NCBI RefSeq assembly: GCF_000226095.1
Contig: NC_016472.1
Location: 7,192,001-7,256,000, forward strand
Origin: Thermothelomyces thermophilus ATCC 42464
Lineage: Eukaryota > Ascomycota > Sordariomycetes > Sordariales > Chaetomiaceae
Direction: 5' to 3'
Length of the DNA: 64,000 nucleotides
Positions within the stretch are counted from its first letter, which is position 1. The number at the start of each line of letters is the position of its first letter. Positions 45,881-57,678 of the stretch are shown here, one piece after another. Position numbers and translations under genes: made by a program. The notes under the pieces are model-generated. The model made no database searches. It had not been told where the DNA came from and saw only the letters and a list, made by a program, of their open reading frames with translations.

Positions 45881-46323
45881 GGGTTAAGGCAGGTAAGGCA
45901 AGGGACCTGGTGGGAAGAGCAATGCTAGAACAAGCAAGATTGGATCTGTACTACCGCAGCCCTCAAACTTCAAGCCTTCGCAGCCCAGGCATTGGGGAAG
46001 ACACGACGTTGTTAGTGTTGTTTGCGCATTCCATAAAAAACGTGGGTTAGTTGTGGGTATTTTCAAGGAGAAATGAGAAGGGAAAAGAAAAATAAAGAAA
46101 GCGTCAACGATGGACTGGATTACACCAAAGCGATGATGCCCAAGAGAAGTGCGGTGGAACGGACCAACGTCTCGTATCCACGACACTGCCAAAAACACAA
46201 CCCAAAACTCGAACCGTTGATAACCCCAAAACGCCAATCAAACCAATCCCCGAACCAGGTCGATGCCTACACTCGTACACGACTTCCCGCCTGGACTGGA
46301 CTCCGGTTCCCCGCCTCCCGAAC

Positions 46324-47668
46324 CTAGGCCAGCGACGTCTTAGCGGGCTCCGTCTCGTTGTAAGATGGCGTCGTCTTGGCGGTCTCTGCCTCTTCATAGG
46401 ACGGGGGCGCGTCCTGATACTCCATCAGGCCAGCCTCCTCCTCGGCAGCAGCGGCCTCCTTAAGAGAGACCTTGTGGCGGTGGCTACGGCTGGAGCGGCG
46501 GCGGCGATGGTTAGCGCCGTGGCGACGGCGGCCTGACAGGGTGTTCCAAAGGGAAACGAGCACAGTGCCGACGGCCATGCCGATTCTAAAGTGATGTCAG
46601 CGAAAAGACAGAGCCACCAGAAAGGGAGGGAATAAAGGAAAAAAAGAAGAAAAAGAAAAAGAAAAAGAAAAAGAAAAATGATGAACATCGGGGAAAGGAT
46701 ACTCACAGGCTAATGCTCACGCCGGCCACGATGCCGATAAGCACGGGAAGCAGGATGTGTGAGGCCATGTGCTTGAGGAGCTTTCCCCAGTGACGGTGCT
46801 CGTAGGTCATGCGCCAGTTGTCGGCAGACGGGTGATGATGGTGATGATGGTGATGGGGTCCGTGGTGAGGAAGGGTCTCGTCGAAGGCGGACGGGTGCTT
46901 GGCGGCGTCGTGGCAGTGAGCGAACCCGTTGCTCCCGTCGAGCTTTTTCCGGGCGATCGCGAGCCACCTGAACAGCCTCATCAAGCATCCCTCCGGTTCG
47001 ACGGCGGGAGGCGGGGCGAGAACCTCGGGCTGGACCTTTTCGATCCGGGAGATGAGCAGGCGGCCGTCGCGGTCCTTGATGAGCTTGAGGTTTAGGCTCG
47101 GGATGCCGTCGACGAAGGCGACGCCGACCTCGAGGATCTGGAGCTCCACCTCCACCAGCTCAAACTGCCCGTCCGCGTCCTGCATTGGCGGGCTGACTTT
47201 CAAACCGAAGCCCAGGACCTGAGGCTGGGGAGTAAGCCTGTGACGAAGCCTGCGGTGCTCGCCTTCGGGATAGAGCGGCTTATGCTTCTTCTTCCATTCG
47301 CGGTCGACGACTTGCGGCGCCGAGAGGATCCCTCCGGACATGCCTCTGGAGGGGTAGAGCTCGAAGCCGTTAACGAGAAGGCGGTCGTGGTCTGGCTGGC
47401 GGTCGATGGAGAAGACCATTTCGAGGTGACTCGGGCGATCGATCTTGAGCTGGACGGTCCGGCCATGTCGACCCCTCAGCAGGATCGGGCAACCGGGGCA
47501 CTCGACGGCTACCGGGACGATCTGAGCCTCGGCGACTTGGGGGCCAATGCTCTCGATGGTGTTGGCGATGTGGATGTCGGTCTCACTGACTTCGGGGGGG
47601 ATGAGGAATGCCTGGGCGGCGGGGAGAGCCAGGAGGCCCGCCGCAAGGGTGAGGGGCTTCAGCAACAT
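46324..47668 (-). CDS. Fungal secretory-pathway membrane protein, unknown function
   Basis: I do not recognise a named function; it resembles uncharacterised fungal proteins (possibly the DUF7728 family). Exons are 47668-46707 and 46585-46324; 407 residues, phases agree. A signal peptide (MLLKPLTLAAGLLALPAAQA) leads into a lumenal or extracellular region with VAVECPGCPILL (a CxxC motif), SHLEMVFSIDRQPDHDRLLV and a beta-rich VEVELQILEVGVAFVDGIPS. A His run of nine (HHGPHHHHHHHHPS) precedes the membrane segment SHILLPVLIGIVAGVSISL-IGMAVG, split by the intron, which ends with a short helix VGTVLVSLWN. The cytosolic tail is basic (RRRSSRSHRHK), then acidic, with a PPSY motif (QDAPPSYEEAE) that could bind WW-domain ubiquitin ligases of the Rsp5 type (inference). 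Confidence 0.75.
46639..46678. repeat. (AAAAAG)n repeat in intron
   Basis: Six-base repeat tract inside the intron of the secretory membrane protein gene; in the gene's sense it is a CTTTTT pyrimidine tract. Confidence 0.85.
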
Positions 47669-49079
47669 CGTGCTGATCCTGTGCGGCTGGCGGCCGAACG
47701 AAAAAAAAAAAGGAGGAAAGAAAAAGGAGTGGAATCAATCACTCGATGCGGGTTCTTGTGTCAATAATGGAAACGAAGGTCGACAGAAAGGAAGATGGGG
47801 AAAGTATTCCAGATGTCGTTTGAAAGTGTGGTGAAATGGGAACGTTGGCGTGAATCGAAGATGGTCGACCGAAGAGAATGGCCTGAGGTGGTAGGTACTG
47901 TACCTTTAGCTAGTCTGTGTTGGCTTCCCGGAAGTCCCGGTTCTGGGCGACCCCGAAGGCAGATGGGACCCACCCAATGGCGTCAGCTGCAAGCGCCAGG
48001 ACACGACCTCATTGCCCGATTTGGGATATGGCCGCCACCAGAACAGGCACCACCGGTTTCTCGCGTCACATTCCCAAAACACAGTATACACATTCCAGTA
48101 CAGACACACATCATACCGCAAGCTATTTCCAAATAAGCTGTCACGTATCAAATGCCATAAGAAACTGATATTCACTATACAACTTGCGCAATGCGCATTA
48201 ATGTCTTCGGCTGTAGTTACGCATTGTACTGTACATCCATAGTGTACGGATCCGTAGGCCCATGGCGGCTCGTAAGGGGGGTGGCCAGCACTGCCCTTGT
48301 TTCGGACTGTTGACAGAAACCCGAGTCCGAGGCGGTCCACCGGTAAATGCCACCCACCTTCCCGCAACCGAAGGGGAACATGAAAGAGGCCCGGGGGAGC
48401 CAAATATGCGGGAGAGAAAGCCAGGGTTTGCAATCGAGGTGATGGGGCACTTCACTTATGTTTGCCCACCGCAGTAATAAGCACTCGATGCCTGCCTTGA
48501 TATAATCCCCTCGATCGTCTCTATAGTGTTTGCTTCGCGCAGGTGACGATCGCTACTTTTACGCAGTACATAGGTATGTACTGTATGTAATCCGTACTGT
48601 ACACGCTCGGCCACCGATTTACTGTGTAAATACACACCGATGTATGCCGCATTATCCCATCATTCCCCGCCCCATCTACTCCGTAAACTCCTTCCGCCTC
48701 CACTGGAGGTGAGCTGGCCCGTCTTCTTCCAAAAAAAATAAATAAATAAATAAATAAATAAAACAGAGGGAACAAAAAAAAGGAGACAAAGAAACGCCCG
48801 GCGCCTTGCGCTTGTGTCGGTGGGTGGCAACTAATATACAAGATTCAGAGGTATGAAAAAGAAACAAAGATATGTAGCACGAAAATAGTCGCATCTCCAA
48901 TGCGAATGGTGTGTCCCTTGAATCATCATCAGCATCATCCGCACCCCACGGCAAACTCCCCAACCCCGCCCCCCTCTTTCTTTATCCTCGGTGATAGCAC
49001 GTTTCTGGGTGTTGCGGCAACATCATCCGCAGCCCGTCCCATGGCCTGTTTATTATTTAGCAAACACACGTATCCAAGA
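47669..49079. other. Intergenic region, 1.4 kb
   Basis: Lies between two minus-strand genes. It has an A run (47701-47711), an AAAT tract (48731-48763) and a dense group of the dispersed words (tacgcagtac, gtaatccgtactgtac near 48560-48603; tactccgtaaac near 48680). No gene was recognised. Confidence 0.4.
48731..48763. repeat. (AAAT)n microsatellite
   Basis: Seven or so AAAT units, same unit as the much longer tract at 54001-54140. Confidence 0.9.
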
Positions 49080-51833
49080 TCATGTCAAGACCGCCGCAAC
49101 CCGCTTGCGTCGCCTTGGGAGGGGCTTGGATCCTTCATCAGGAGGACCTATCCGCATGCGCGCAGTAACCGCTTCCGATGAAGTTCCCCTTGCTGCTACT
49201 GCTGCTGCTGCCGCCGCCTCTCCTCCACCACCACCAGCACCACCCCCGCTGCCCCCGCCAACCTTGCCCAATCCCCCGCCCAGATCGATCGTAAACCCAA
49301 CCAGATCCACGCTGCGCCCGCCTCCAAGCGTGACATTCCTCGCCGCCTCAAGATCCAAATTGCCGCCCAGGAATGTCTGCAGCCCTATCTGGGCCGTCTC
49401 GGCGTCCGTCAGGCTGTCCTCCTGCAGGACGTACAGCACGGCCACCCGCGCAAAGTCGAGCACTTCCTCAGTCACGGCGAGGGTCGGCGTCGGTATGGGC
49501 GATAATGCTGTGCCCGAGGATGGCATGGTCATGGTGGTCGTGTATTTGCTTGTGCTGGTCGCGGACAAGGACGGCTGTCTGCTTGTGGCGGTCGTCGTGA
49601 TTGTCGTCGTGGTCGTTGTCGTTGGCCAGGGGCCGCTGAGCGTGAACGTGGTGAGCGGGGCGAGCACGACGGTGATGGTTATGTAGAGGACACCGTCGAC
49701 AATGACGGCTGCGGCAACTGCATCTGAACCTCCAGTCCCGTCACCGTCACCGTCATCGTCAGCTTGCGCTGCGGAGAGGGCCTTGTCTTGGCGCGTCGCG
49801 CGCCCGTCGAAGGTCACGAGGGCGTTTTGCGCTGCGCAGCTGAGGTCGTCGCTCTCGAGTTTGGAGGTGACTTTGGTGGCGTCAAGTGGGATGGAGAAGT
49901 TGGTTTGCGCTTGGTTGAGAAGGCGGGGGATCGCGTTTCCAACGACAATGTCGCCGCCGTCGGATCCTGTAAGTCTGATCGTCGTGCAACCCGCGTCGTC
50001 GACGGTGGTGCAGTCGGGGCCGGTAAACCCGTTGACACAGTCGCAGGAGCAGACTCCCTGGTTAACCACGTTCGTGCCCCCATTGGCGCATACCAGTTTT
50101 TGCCGGCATTGCTGAAGCTCCTTTTGCGTCTGGCTGGCCTTGTCTTGCTTGCGAACCACGAGGAACTCCACAGGGACAACCACCGCAGCGGCGACTAGAC
50201 CGAGGATGGCGATCAGGAGCAAGATGAAACCCCAACAGGGAAGGCCACAGCATCTACGCCTTCCTTCCCTCATCGACGACCGCGAGTCGCTCGGAGGAAC
50301 GGCCTCTTGTGACGTGTTGGGGTTGCGATTGACGTAAAGAGGGAGGGGCCATGACTGAACCTGCTCTCGGATGCTATCGCGGATGCTGCGGCGGCTGTTG
50401 GTCGTTGCCGGCTGTTGCGCCGGCGGAGGAAATGCAGCCAGCATGTCAGAGAGGCCTGACCGGTGCTTCTCCCTATCGTAGGCATGGTCCGGCATGTCGT
50501 CCAGATCGTCGAACCGGCTGGCCGGCCTCCGACCTTTCTCCAGGCTTGCGGCCAGTCTCGTGGCACGCCGGATGAGATCCGGAAGGCTTGTCAGGCTGCC
50601 CCTCGCCTCGGCCTTGCGCACGGCATCAATGTCCAAGCGCGGCGGTCGGCGTATCGCCGAGAACCGACTGTAGGACTGCGGCTCGGCCGCTGGGTTCGGT
50701 GAGGGCGTAGCTCGCGGGGAGGGGGTGGACGGGTCGTCGGCGCTGGCTGAGGCGTATGCATTGAGCATGGCATCTGGCGTCACGGCCGAGTCGATCGGCG
50801 ACTTGGCTGCTCGTGGGATCGTGCCGGAAGAGCTCGAGTTCTCCACGTAACCTGTTCCATCCTTAAAAGGACCCTGCACCGGCTGCGGCCCTGGCCGCTG
50901 CTGCTCGCGACCTGGCTGATCTGCTCCCCGGGAGGGCGGTGCGCTCACCAGCGTGGGTTTCGCCCTCTTCCCTATGCTTGCACTTCTCACCAGCCGACTT
51001 TCCTCCGCATCATCGTCTCCATAGCCGGGCTCCTCCGCGATCGCTTCGCCGTAGATCGGGTCCGGAAAATCGGGGCTTGGGCCGGGTGACGGCGAACCTC
51101 AGTGCTCCGGCATTGCCGCGCTTGATGCGATCGAGTCATGGGACCGAGACCTTGGACTTTCCTCGGGGATCGGCGAGACGAAGGACGAGTTGGAGTAAAA
51201 GGAAGAAGCACCCCGTCTCGCCGACGGCGGCGGCCCGAGGTTGACGCTCCTTCGTGGCGGCCCCGGCGGTACTTGCGCCGGGAGCGGAAAGTCGGGTATG
51301 GACCCCACGGACGAAAGGGTGGATGGCCGTGATACGCTCGATGGGGTCTCCGCCACCGCTAACAACTCCTGGCCGGACGACTCTGTTTCGGGTCGGGGTC
51401 TGTAATGGAAAACTGGCGTGTGTTCCTGCACTTTGGAAGCATCCAGAATCGAAGGCACTCGGCTCGGTCTCCGAGGTCTCTGAGGCGGTTGCGTGTTTCC
51501 CCCTGGCGGACGGAACGGCTCACCGTCGACCTGAGGAGGAGGCACAATGATGGATTCCGGCAACGGCCATTGCGGGGCTGGCGACGGCCTCGATATCGAA
51601 ACGCCTACCTGGCCGTCTTTCGTCTGTAAAGGGAAGGATGCTTTCGGCCGCACGTCCCGCGGGAGTCCGGTCGATGGTTTCGCGGCCGGCGGGCGGGCGG
51701 CGGATAGCCCAGGCATTTGAGGTTCTTCTGGTGGTATGGCGTCTTTCGAGAGGGCGGCGGCGGCGCGCTCCCTCGCTCTCTTGACGGATCCCAGCCCTGG
51801 TCGATCCATCCTGCTTCCATCTTGAGGATTCAT
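49080..51833 (-). CDS. EGF-like single-pass membrane protein, split by one in-frame TGA
   Basis: Minus-strand frame from the ATG at 51833 to a stop at 49080, about 917 codons in one frame, broken only by TGA at 51101-51099. Before it: 244 codons of disordered Pro/Ser-rich sequence ending SSAAMPEH. After it: 36 codons open up to a GTG at 50990 (GSPSPGPSPDFPDPIYGE), then a continuation SRLVRSASIGKRAKPTL, so the right half has no own ATG start. The protein has a cytosolic disordered half, a Cys-rich juxtamembrane RRRCCGLPCWG, a membrane helix FILLLIAILGLVAAAVVV, an EGF-like module (CVCANGG-type: LVCANGGTNVVNQGVC, CDCVNGFTGPDC) and a Thr/Ser-rich, Gly-rich outer part. It looks like a fungal type II wall or surface protein. 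Causes of the TGA: read-through, a weak 75-nt GTCTCG...CAAG intron that would remove it in frame, a null allele, or a sequence error. Confidence 0.7.
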
Positions 51834-52191
51834 CTAGTTAGGCTAGCCTGCACCGCGTCACATGCAAAAGCCCCCTCTAGTCCGTTCTCTCTCCTGGCAG
51901 GTGCGCGGATATCCTCCCAACACTTGGCCGCGATCCAAGTGGCATAGGGTAGCATACGCCTGGCGGGGACAGTATCCTGGAGGCTGCTATTTGGGTTTGG
52001 ATTCGAAGGTCGTTGTGGAGGAGGAGCTCTGCTCTGTGCCCTCGGAGACCGCAGCGGTGCAGTAGCAGCGATTTCCTAGGCGCGTAGACTTGGACGGCAA
52101 GGTTGGGCAAGTGGCAAAGGTCGACTTTACACCAAGGTCGCGGAGCCGGTGGGCGGTATCTGGTATGTATGCATGTATCCGCCGCCAAACA

Positions 52192-52246
52192 ACGGACGAA
52201 CGAACGGACGGACAGGCGGACGGACGGACGGACGAACGAACGACGG
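52192..52246. repeat. Tetranucleotide tract (GACG/GAAC)n
   Basis: Imperfect four-base repeat of GGAC/GAAC units, about 55 bp. Confidence 0.85.
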
Positions 52247-54000
52247 CAGACAATGCCGAAGAGGGGGATGATAATGAAAGGTAACCGGCGTGTAACACAG
52301 CGCCAGCTGGGTCGGCCAGCCCAAACACGAGAAAAAGAAAAGTGAATGACTTTGTGCAAACGGGGCCAATGACCTTCGACCGCGCGAAGGCAGGAGGAGG
52401 GCGAGGGCAGTTCGTCTGTCCTCTGAAGGAGAGAATGGTCAGCCAGCAAGCCTTGACAAAGAAAGAAGCAGCATCGAACTGGAGCAAGAGCAGAGAGGGC
52501 AGGGCCGCCGCGCGTGCAACATGGTTCCAGAAAAAGGGCTTCTGCCAGAAATGGCCAAATCAGGTTGACCAGACCATTGCGGATTCGAACGGGACAGTGG
52601 CTTCACCCGCGACAGCAGCAAGCGAGGGAACCCCTAACCAGCCGGAACGCAGAAGGGATCCGGCTCGGGGTGGCATCATGTCCGTTTTGCGTTTCGACGA
52701 CTCGTGAACGGCACCCCTGTCGCCGCGGCACCGTGACATGGGCCGTTCCCCGCTCCCTGTTTTGCTGCGGAACAAGGATTGTATCTTTAACTCGAAACCG
52801 CGGGCACTTGGATAAGAGAATGCTCGCGCAGTCGCGCAGCGTTGCTGTCCTCTGATCTTGACAATGTAGTCATCTGGAAAGACGGGAGAGACATGGCGGG
52901 GCAGCGGCAGGTCCGGTCGCAGGATGCAGTCCAGGGACGGTAGTAAACTCCGGTATTGGACAATGAAAGATTGCGAGCCAGAGAGGTTGGGGGTTGCAGC
53001 GCAGGGGAGCACCGGTGGAGAGGGTAGGGAATGGTGTCGAGCCAAGACGAAAACTGAGCACGTACGAGTAGAGACCGGGGTCTGCGCGGACAGTTCCCGT
53101 TTCAGATTGGGGGGAATGCGAAGGACCACGGGCAGAACTCAACCAGCCAAACCCCAGCAGCCACACCAATAGAGAGGGTTGGTGATCAGGAGGAGATCAA
53201 GCAGCGCTCTCGAGTGGCTTATTAGGGAGGCGTTGTAGAATTGTGTCGGATGAAATTGAATAGTCCTGTGATCGCTACACCGGGGAGGCCGATGGCGTTG
53301 AGGAAGGAGGGTGGGGGTTTTCGTACAGGCAAAAAGCGCCAATACAGCAGGAAGATTTGGAAATCCAGCCGTGCCAAGCTCGGTAAAGAGGTAAACTGGC
53401 GATAACGAAGGAGGAAGATAATCAAGGAAAGAATAAGCGGCGTCTTGGTGCCAAACTCACGACTCGGGTTTGGAGCTAAGAGAGTTGCGCTCGAGAGATG
53501 TTCAAACGAAGACGAGGCCTGCAGTGGCCTGAGATGACCAAAAACCCACCGTGACGGACCAAATCCAGGAACAGAAAACTTCGGGATTGCAGCAAAAAAA
53601 CGTCAGCGATGGAGGGGCGATGAGGGGCAGGACGAGAAGGAAGGCGCGAGCATGATGTGATACAGGCCCCTTGCAGCCAGGGTCGGAAAGCCAACCCCCC
53701 ACATGTGTCGCGACTTACCAAGAGGATGGAAATGAAGGAAGCTCACCAAGGCGTAAAAGGCAGTGCTAAAGATGCGCTAGCGCCGCAGGCTCTCGGACGC
53801 GAACGAAACCTCGACAGAGCGCGCAGCACGGATAGTAAGAGAATGGACTCTCTGTGGAGGTCACAGGACCAGACTGCTCGCTGCTCGACCAGATGATGGC
53901 CAACTGACAGTTGGTTTAGGGTTTGATGACGAAACGAAGCAAGATTTTTGAGTTATGGCACCGCTAGATCCGCATTTACAACCAAGATCGACAAGGAAAA

Positions 54001-54140
<140 letters not shown>

Positions 54141-55376
54141 CTTGTTCCAAAGGGTATCTCTTCACGCTTGGTTGTACGAGTAGTGCACCACGTATCCTGT
54201 GTCCTGAGTGAGTGAGTAATGGGGACGGTGATGGAGGTTGCGGGATCCTCTTGCCACATCGAGGGAACCAGAAAGCTGCATCTGAGGCGCAGTGTCTGGC
54301 AGTGTCTGTGCATTACCAGTGTGATGCTTCCCCTGTTTCGTGTCCAAGCTTTCCGTATCTCCCCCGCCGCCACGACCCCTCCCCCAAAACAAACAAAAAC
54401 GTCAGAGTCTACTTGTATGTTGCTGTAGTGTATGTCCATGTCAGGCGCTCCGTGATGGTTACAGGCACAGATGAAGTGCAATGAGCAAAGATTGCGCCTA
54501 GGTTGAAGCAATAACTACCTCCGTATACGTAGTGTAATGTAGTGTAATCCGTAGAGTCGGGTGGGTGCGACTGAACTTCGCGGAATGTAGCGTCTACTTC
54601 CAAGGCGTAAACCCGTGGTATTGCGAGCGTAGAATACAGTACGCAGTACGGATTACATCCATCCGTACGGAGCACACCAAGACTGACAACAGTCCAGCAT
54701 GGAACCTGGTGCAAATCTGGCGATAGTGACAACGGCGGGTGGGTCGACACTAGTGTAAATCGAAAACACTAGCGCACTTACACTAGTGTACTCGCAGGAC
54801 CCGCAATCCAGGGCAAGTGGGACAATTGGTTGCAGTGCGCTTGTGTGGGGTTCGGATCGATTTGAGACCCAATTCGGCAACTCTAGCCAGATTTCACAAC
54901 AATAACGATAACCGGAGTCGAGTGAGCAGAGATTCCGACGCAGATATGACAAAACATTTGTGGAGAGAACTGCGTGCGAGTTGATGTGCATGGTGCAGCC
55001 GGGTTACCACAACAGAGAATAACTCGCTTATATATGTATGACTTCATATGAATGTGTATGTACATACATACATTACTCCGTACTCCCATTAATATACGAT
55101 CTGTATACAACATACCTACACTACGCGTCGTATGCTAATATCCACCCAAAAACCCCTCCGATGATTTCCCGTACAGCCTCTTGAATGGTTTTATAATTCG
55201 CTTCCCTCCAGGATCGATCAGATCCAACTGTTTGTACGGGTTACATATATGGCTCATTCGTCGGCGGGCCGGGTCGAGCTTAGATGGTGCCTACCTAACT
55301 ACCCGACACTGAGAAAATGAAAGCTTTAAAGGCAGGTGAATCAAGCATTTTTCTCGTTTGTTTGACGTGGTTGGAA

Positions 55377-55410
55377 CAGCAGCAGCAGCAGCAGCAGCGT
55401 CAGCAGCAAC
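55377..55410. repeat. CAG/CAA repeat, non-coding
   Basis: Seven CAG units followed by CAGCAGCAACAAC, in gene-free DNA. Confidence 0.85.
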
Positions 55411-55603
55411 AACAAAACAACGACGGCGACAGCCGTGACTAACCCTGCGGCTCTCCATTCTTACAGCAAAGCAACAGCACCCCTGAGGAAGCGCATGATG
55501 CGGTCATTGCAGTGCTGAGATGAGCTAGACTCATTCCTAACACCTTTGCGGTATAGAGCATCGCAGGAGATTCTGATGTACAGGCATGTGCTAGAGAGCC
55601 GAA

Positions 55604-55619
55604 CCCCCCCCCCCCCCCC
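55604..55619. repeat. Poly-C run, 16 nt
   Basis: C homopolymer in gene-free DNA; comparable runs occur at 37949-37967 and 41587-41601. Confidence 0.9.
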
Positions 55620-56371
55620 AACAACAAAAATTCCTATACATGAGTTGCCGACTGCTGAGCTCGCAGTTGCGTCCCTTAGAGCCAGCCACCCTTCTCCGGG
55701 TTTCCCACAGCGCACTCGACCAACGGAGGTCGGCATGGAGGGACGGCAGCTTTCAAAACAAGCGGGCCGGCATTAATGCGGCGATAATACAGCACAGAGG
55801 CAATCCAGCTCGGTGGTCCCTTCTGGTTCGAAGTCTGTCGCTCATTGCCCTCTCGGTCCATGTACGAAAATCCGTCACTCCTCGTCCTCTCCAGGGTGAC
55901 ACGCACCTAGTGAAACCGAGACGCAAAGGTTCCGGGATAGGGAGGCGTAGGATGTGCCGTAACGACGAGGCGATGAGCCGCCATTGACGCCCTATTGCGG
56001 TATCATCCTGCAACTGGCAAGCTTGTCAGTTGCGTGGTGGCGTCAGAAATCCCAACTTCGCATTCCGTTCGTTGCCACGTACGGGATGCGGCAACCGCCA
56101 CTAATCAAGTTGGTCAGGCAACAACATGGCTGAACAAGGCTGCAACCAACCGAAAAACTCGGGCCCGGACGGTCAAAATAATAAAAGTCAATGTGAAGAG
56201 GCGGTGCGCTAGAATGTATCCCAACAAACTCCTCGCCGTCCCGAGCTTGTACAAACCCATCATAATGAGGCATGTCAATAGATCATTCGTCGTTTCGTAG
56301 CTCATGTCTGGTCCCTCCGTCCGTCCGGAGGGACCTGCGAAACCCCCCCCACGAAATAGAGGAAGGCGAGC

Positions 56372-57678
56372 TCATAAAATGGCACACTTTTCCTTCCGTT
56401 TCCTCCTGCGGTGTCTCTTGGCGGCCGGGTCGTCTGCTCGCGAAGGATGCGAGTCGTCACGCAGGTCGTCGTGCTTGTCATCCCGCCGTAGCATCTGCCG
56501 GCAAAGGTCAATGAAGACCTCGTCGACGTTGGCTGGGGTAGAACACATCCTTGTCAGCCTCACGTCTGGGTCGCCGGTACGCTGAGGTCACACCTACTTC
56601 GTGTCCTGGCGCTAGCCTCGTAGTAGGGCGCGTTCCAGCGCTGGGATAGCGAGAAGGCCTTGGCACGATCCACCGCCCGTTGATCCTCCAGGTCGGCCTT
56701 GTTGCCGACAATCACTATCGGGATGTCCTCGTCATCCTTGACGCGGATGATGTCGTCACGGAGCATCTCGAGCTCCTCGAACGACGTCTTGGACGCAATA
56801 CTAAACACCAAGAGGAATCCATGCCCTGTTTTCATGTAGAGATCTCGCATGGCAACTTACGGCGGCGTCAGCGGTGTAATCGAGAGAGCTTTAGACGGCA
56901 GATTCAACCTACCAAATTGCTCTGTGCCAGCAGTGTCGAGACTGAGCCGATGTTAGTCATATACTTTCAACATCAGTCATACGCAATATCCCCCGTCGTC
57001 TGGCTTACATCTCCAACACTACTTGCCGGCCCTAGGAAAGAGCATGTCAGCAGGTCAATGTAACATACTTGTGTGCATGCAGGCCCCACTTACATCGACG
57101 GCCCTCTGTGTCCTGTATGAGTCCTCGATAGTGGGATCGTAGGCCTCAATCCACTCATTGTGGACGAACTGGGCTGTTTACATCCAGAAACCGCCGTTAG
57201 TTGTTGCCGAGGGATTGAAAAGAGGGTCCTCCCCCCAATGTGGGGAGGGATGGGGTTGAGCAAGCACGCACCAGTCAAGCAGCTCTTCCCAACGCCACCT
57301 TAAGTAAGCAGGAACGAGAAGTCAGCAGATGCTGCACGTGGATGGGAAGCTCTTGGCAGGAAGAAAAGGTTTCACTTCCTCCGTCCGGAAAGTCGGAGCG
57401 GACACACCTGCACCCAGGACGACCACGTTGAATTCCCGGCTGTGTGTGGTAGAAGAGGTCGGTTAGCATGCTGTTGGGCCTTCCGGGTTGTGGAAAGGAC
57501 GCCAGGGAAACAAGGCAGCAAGTGCATTCCACTCTCGAGTGTGCTGAAAAGGAAAGGACGGGGGGGTTGGATTGACAGGCCCAGTCCATCAGGCGGAATT
57601 GGGAAAATTCTGGAGATTGGAATAATGAGAGTAGGAGGATTCAACTCACCAAGGTTGGTAACTGTATTTGGACGGCAT
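56372..57678 (-). CDS. rsr1: Rsr1/Bud1-type Ras GTPase (KREV-1/Rap homolog), eight exons
   Basis: Ras-family polarity GTPase that in yeast recruits the Cdc42 exchange factor; homolog of Neurospora KREV-1. Exons are 57678-57650 (29 nt), 57439-57408 (32), 57298-57272 (27), 57173-57094 (80), 57031-57009 (23), 56941-56913 (29), 56855-56598 and 56532-56372; 212 residues, and all seven joins keep phase. Start MPSKYSYQPCREFNVVVLGA; P-loop GAGGVGKSCLT over exons 2-3; effector YDPTIEDSYR; DTAGTEQF in exon 6; NKADLEDQ; and EASARTRTN where Ras has SAK/SAL. The C-terminus is a strong basic patch HRRRKRKEK then CAIL, a geranylgeranylation CaaX box. The first exon (nine codons plus) is the least certain; the rest follows the family closely. 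Confidence 0.92.

Larger units (their letters stand above)
45037..46323. other. Intergenic region upstream of NOP6-like gene, 1.3 kb
   Basis: Lies between two minus-strand genes. It includes a 39-nt A run at 45150-45188. A minus-strand frame from an ATG at 45880 to 45233 is open for 215 codons but shows no domain, so I leave it as a weak hypothetical. No recognised gene. Confidence 0.4.

Noticed and set aside
50991-51098. Normal intron between two exons of the EGF-like gene
   Set aside because: No consensus donor lies before the TGA and the DNA after it is open and in the same frame; only a weak GTCTCG donor could be proposed.
52192-52246. CRISPR-like repeat array
   Set aside because: It is a simple tetranucleotide tract without spacers.
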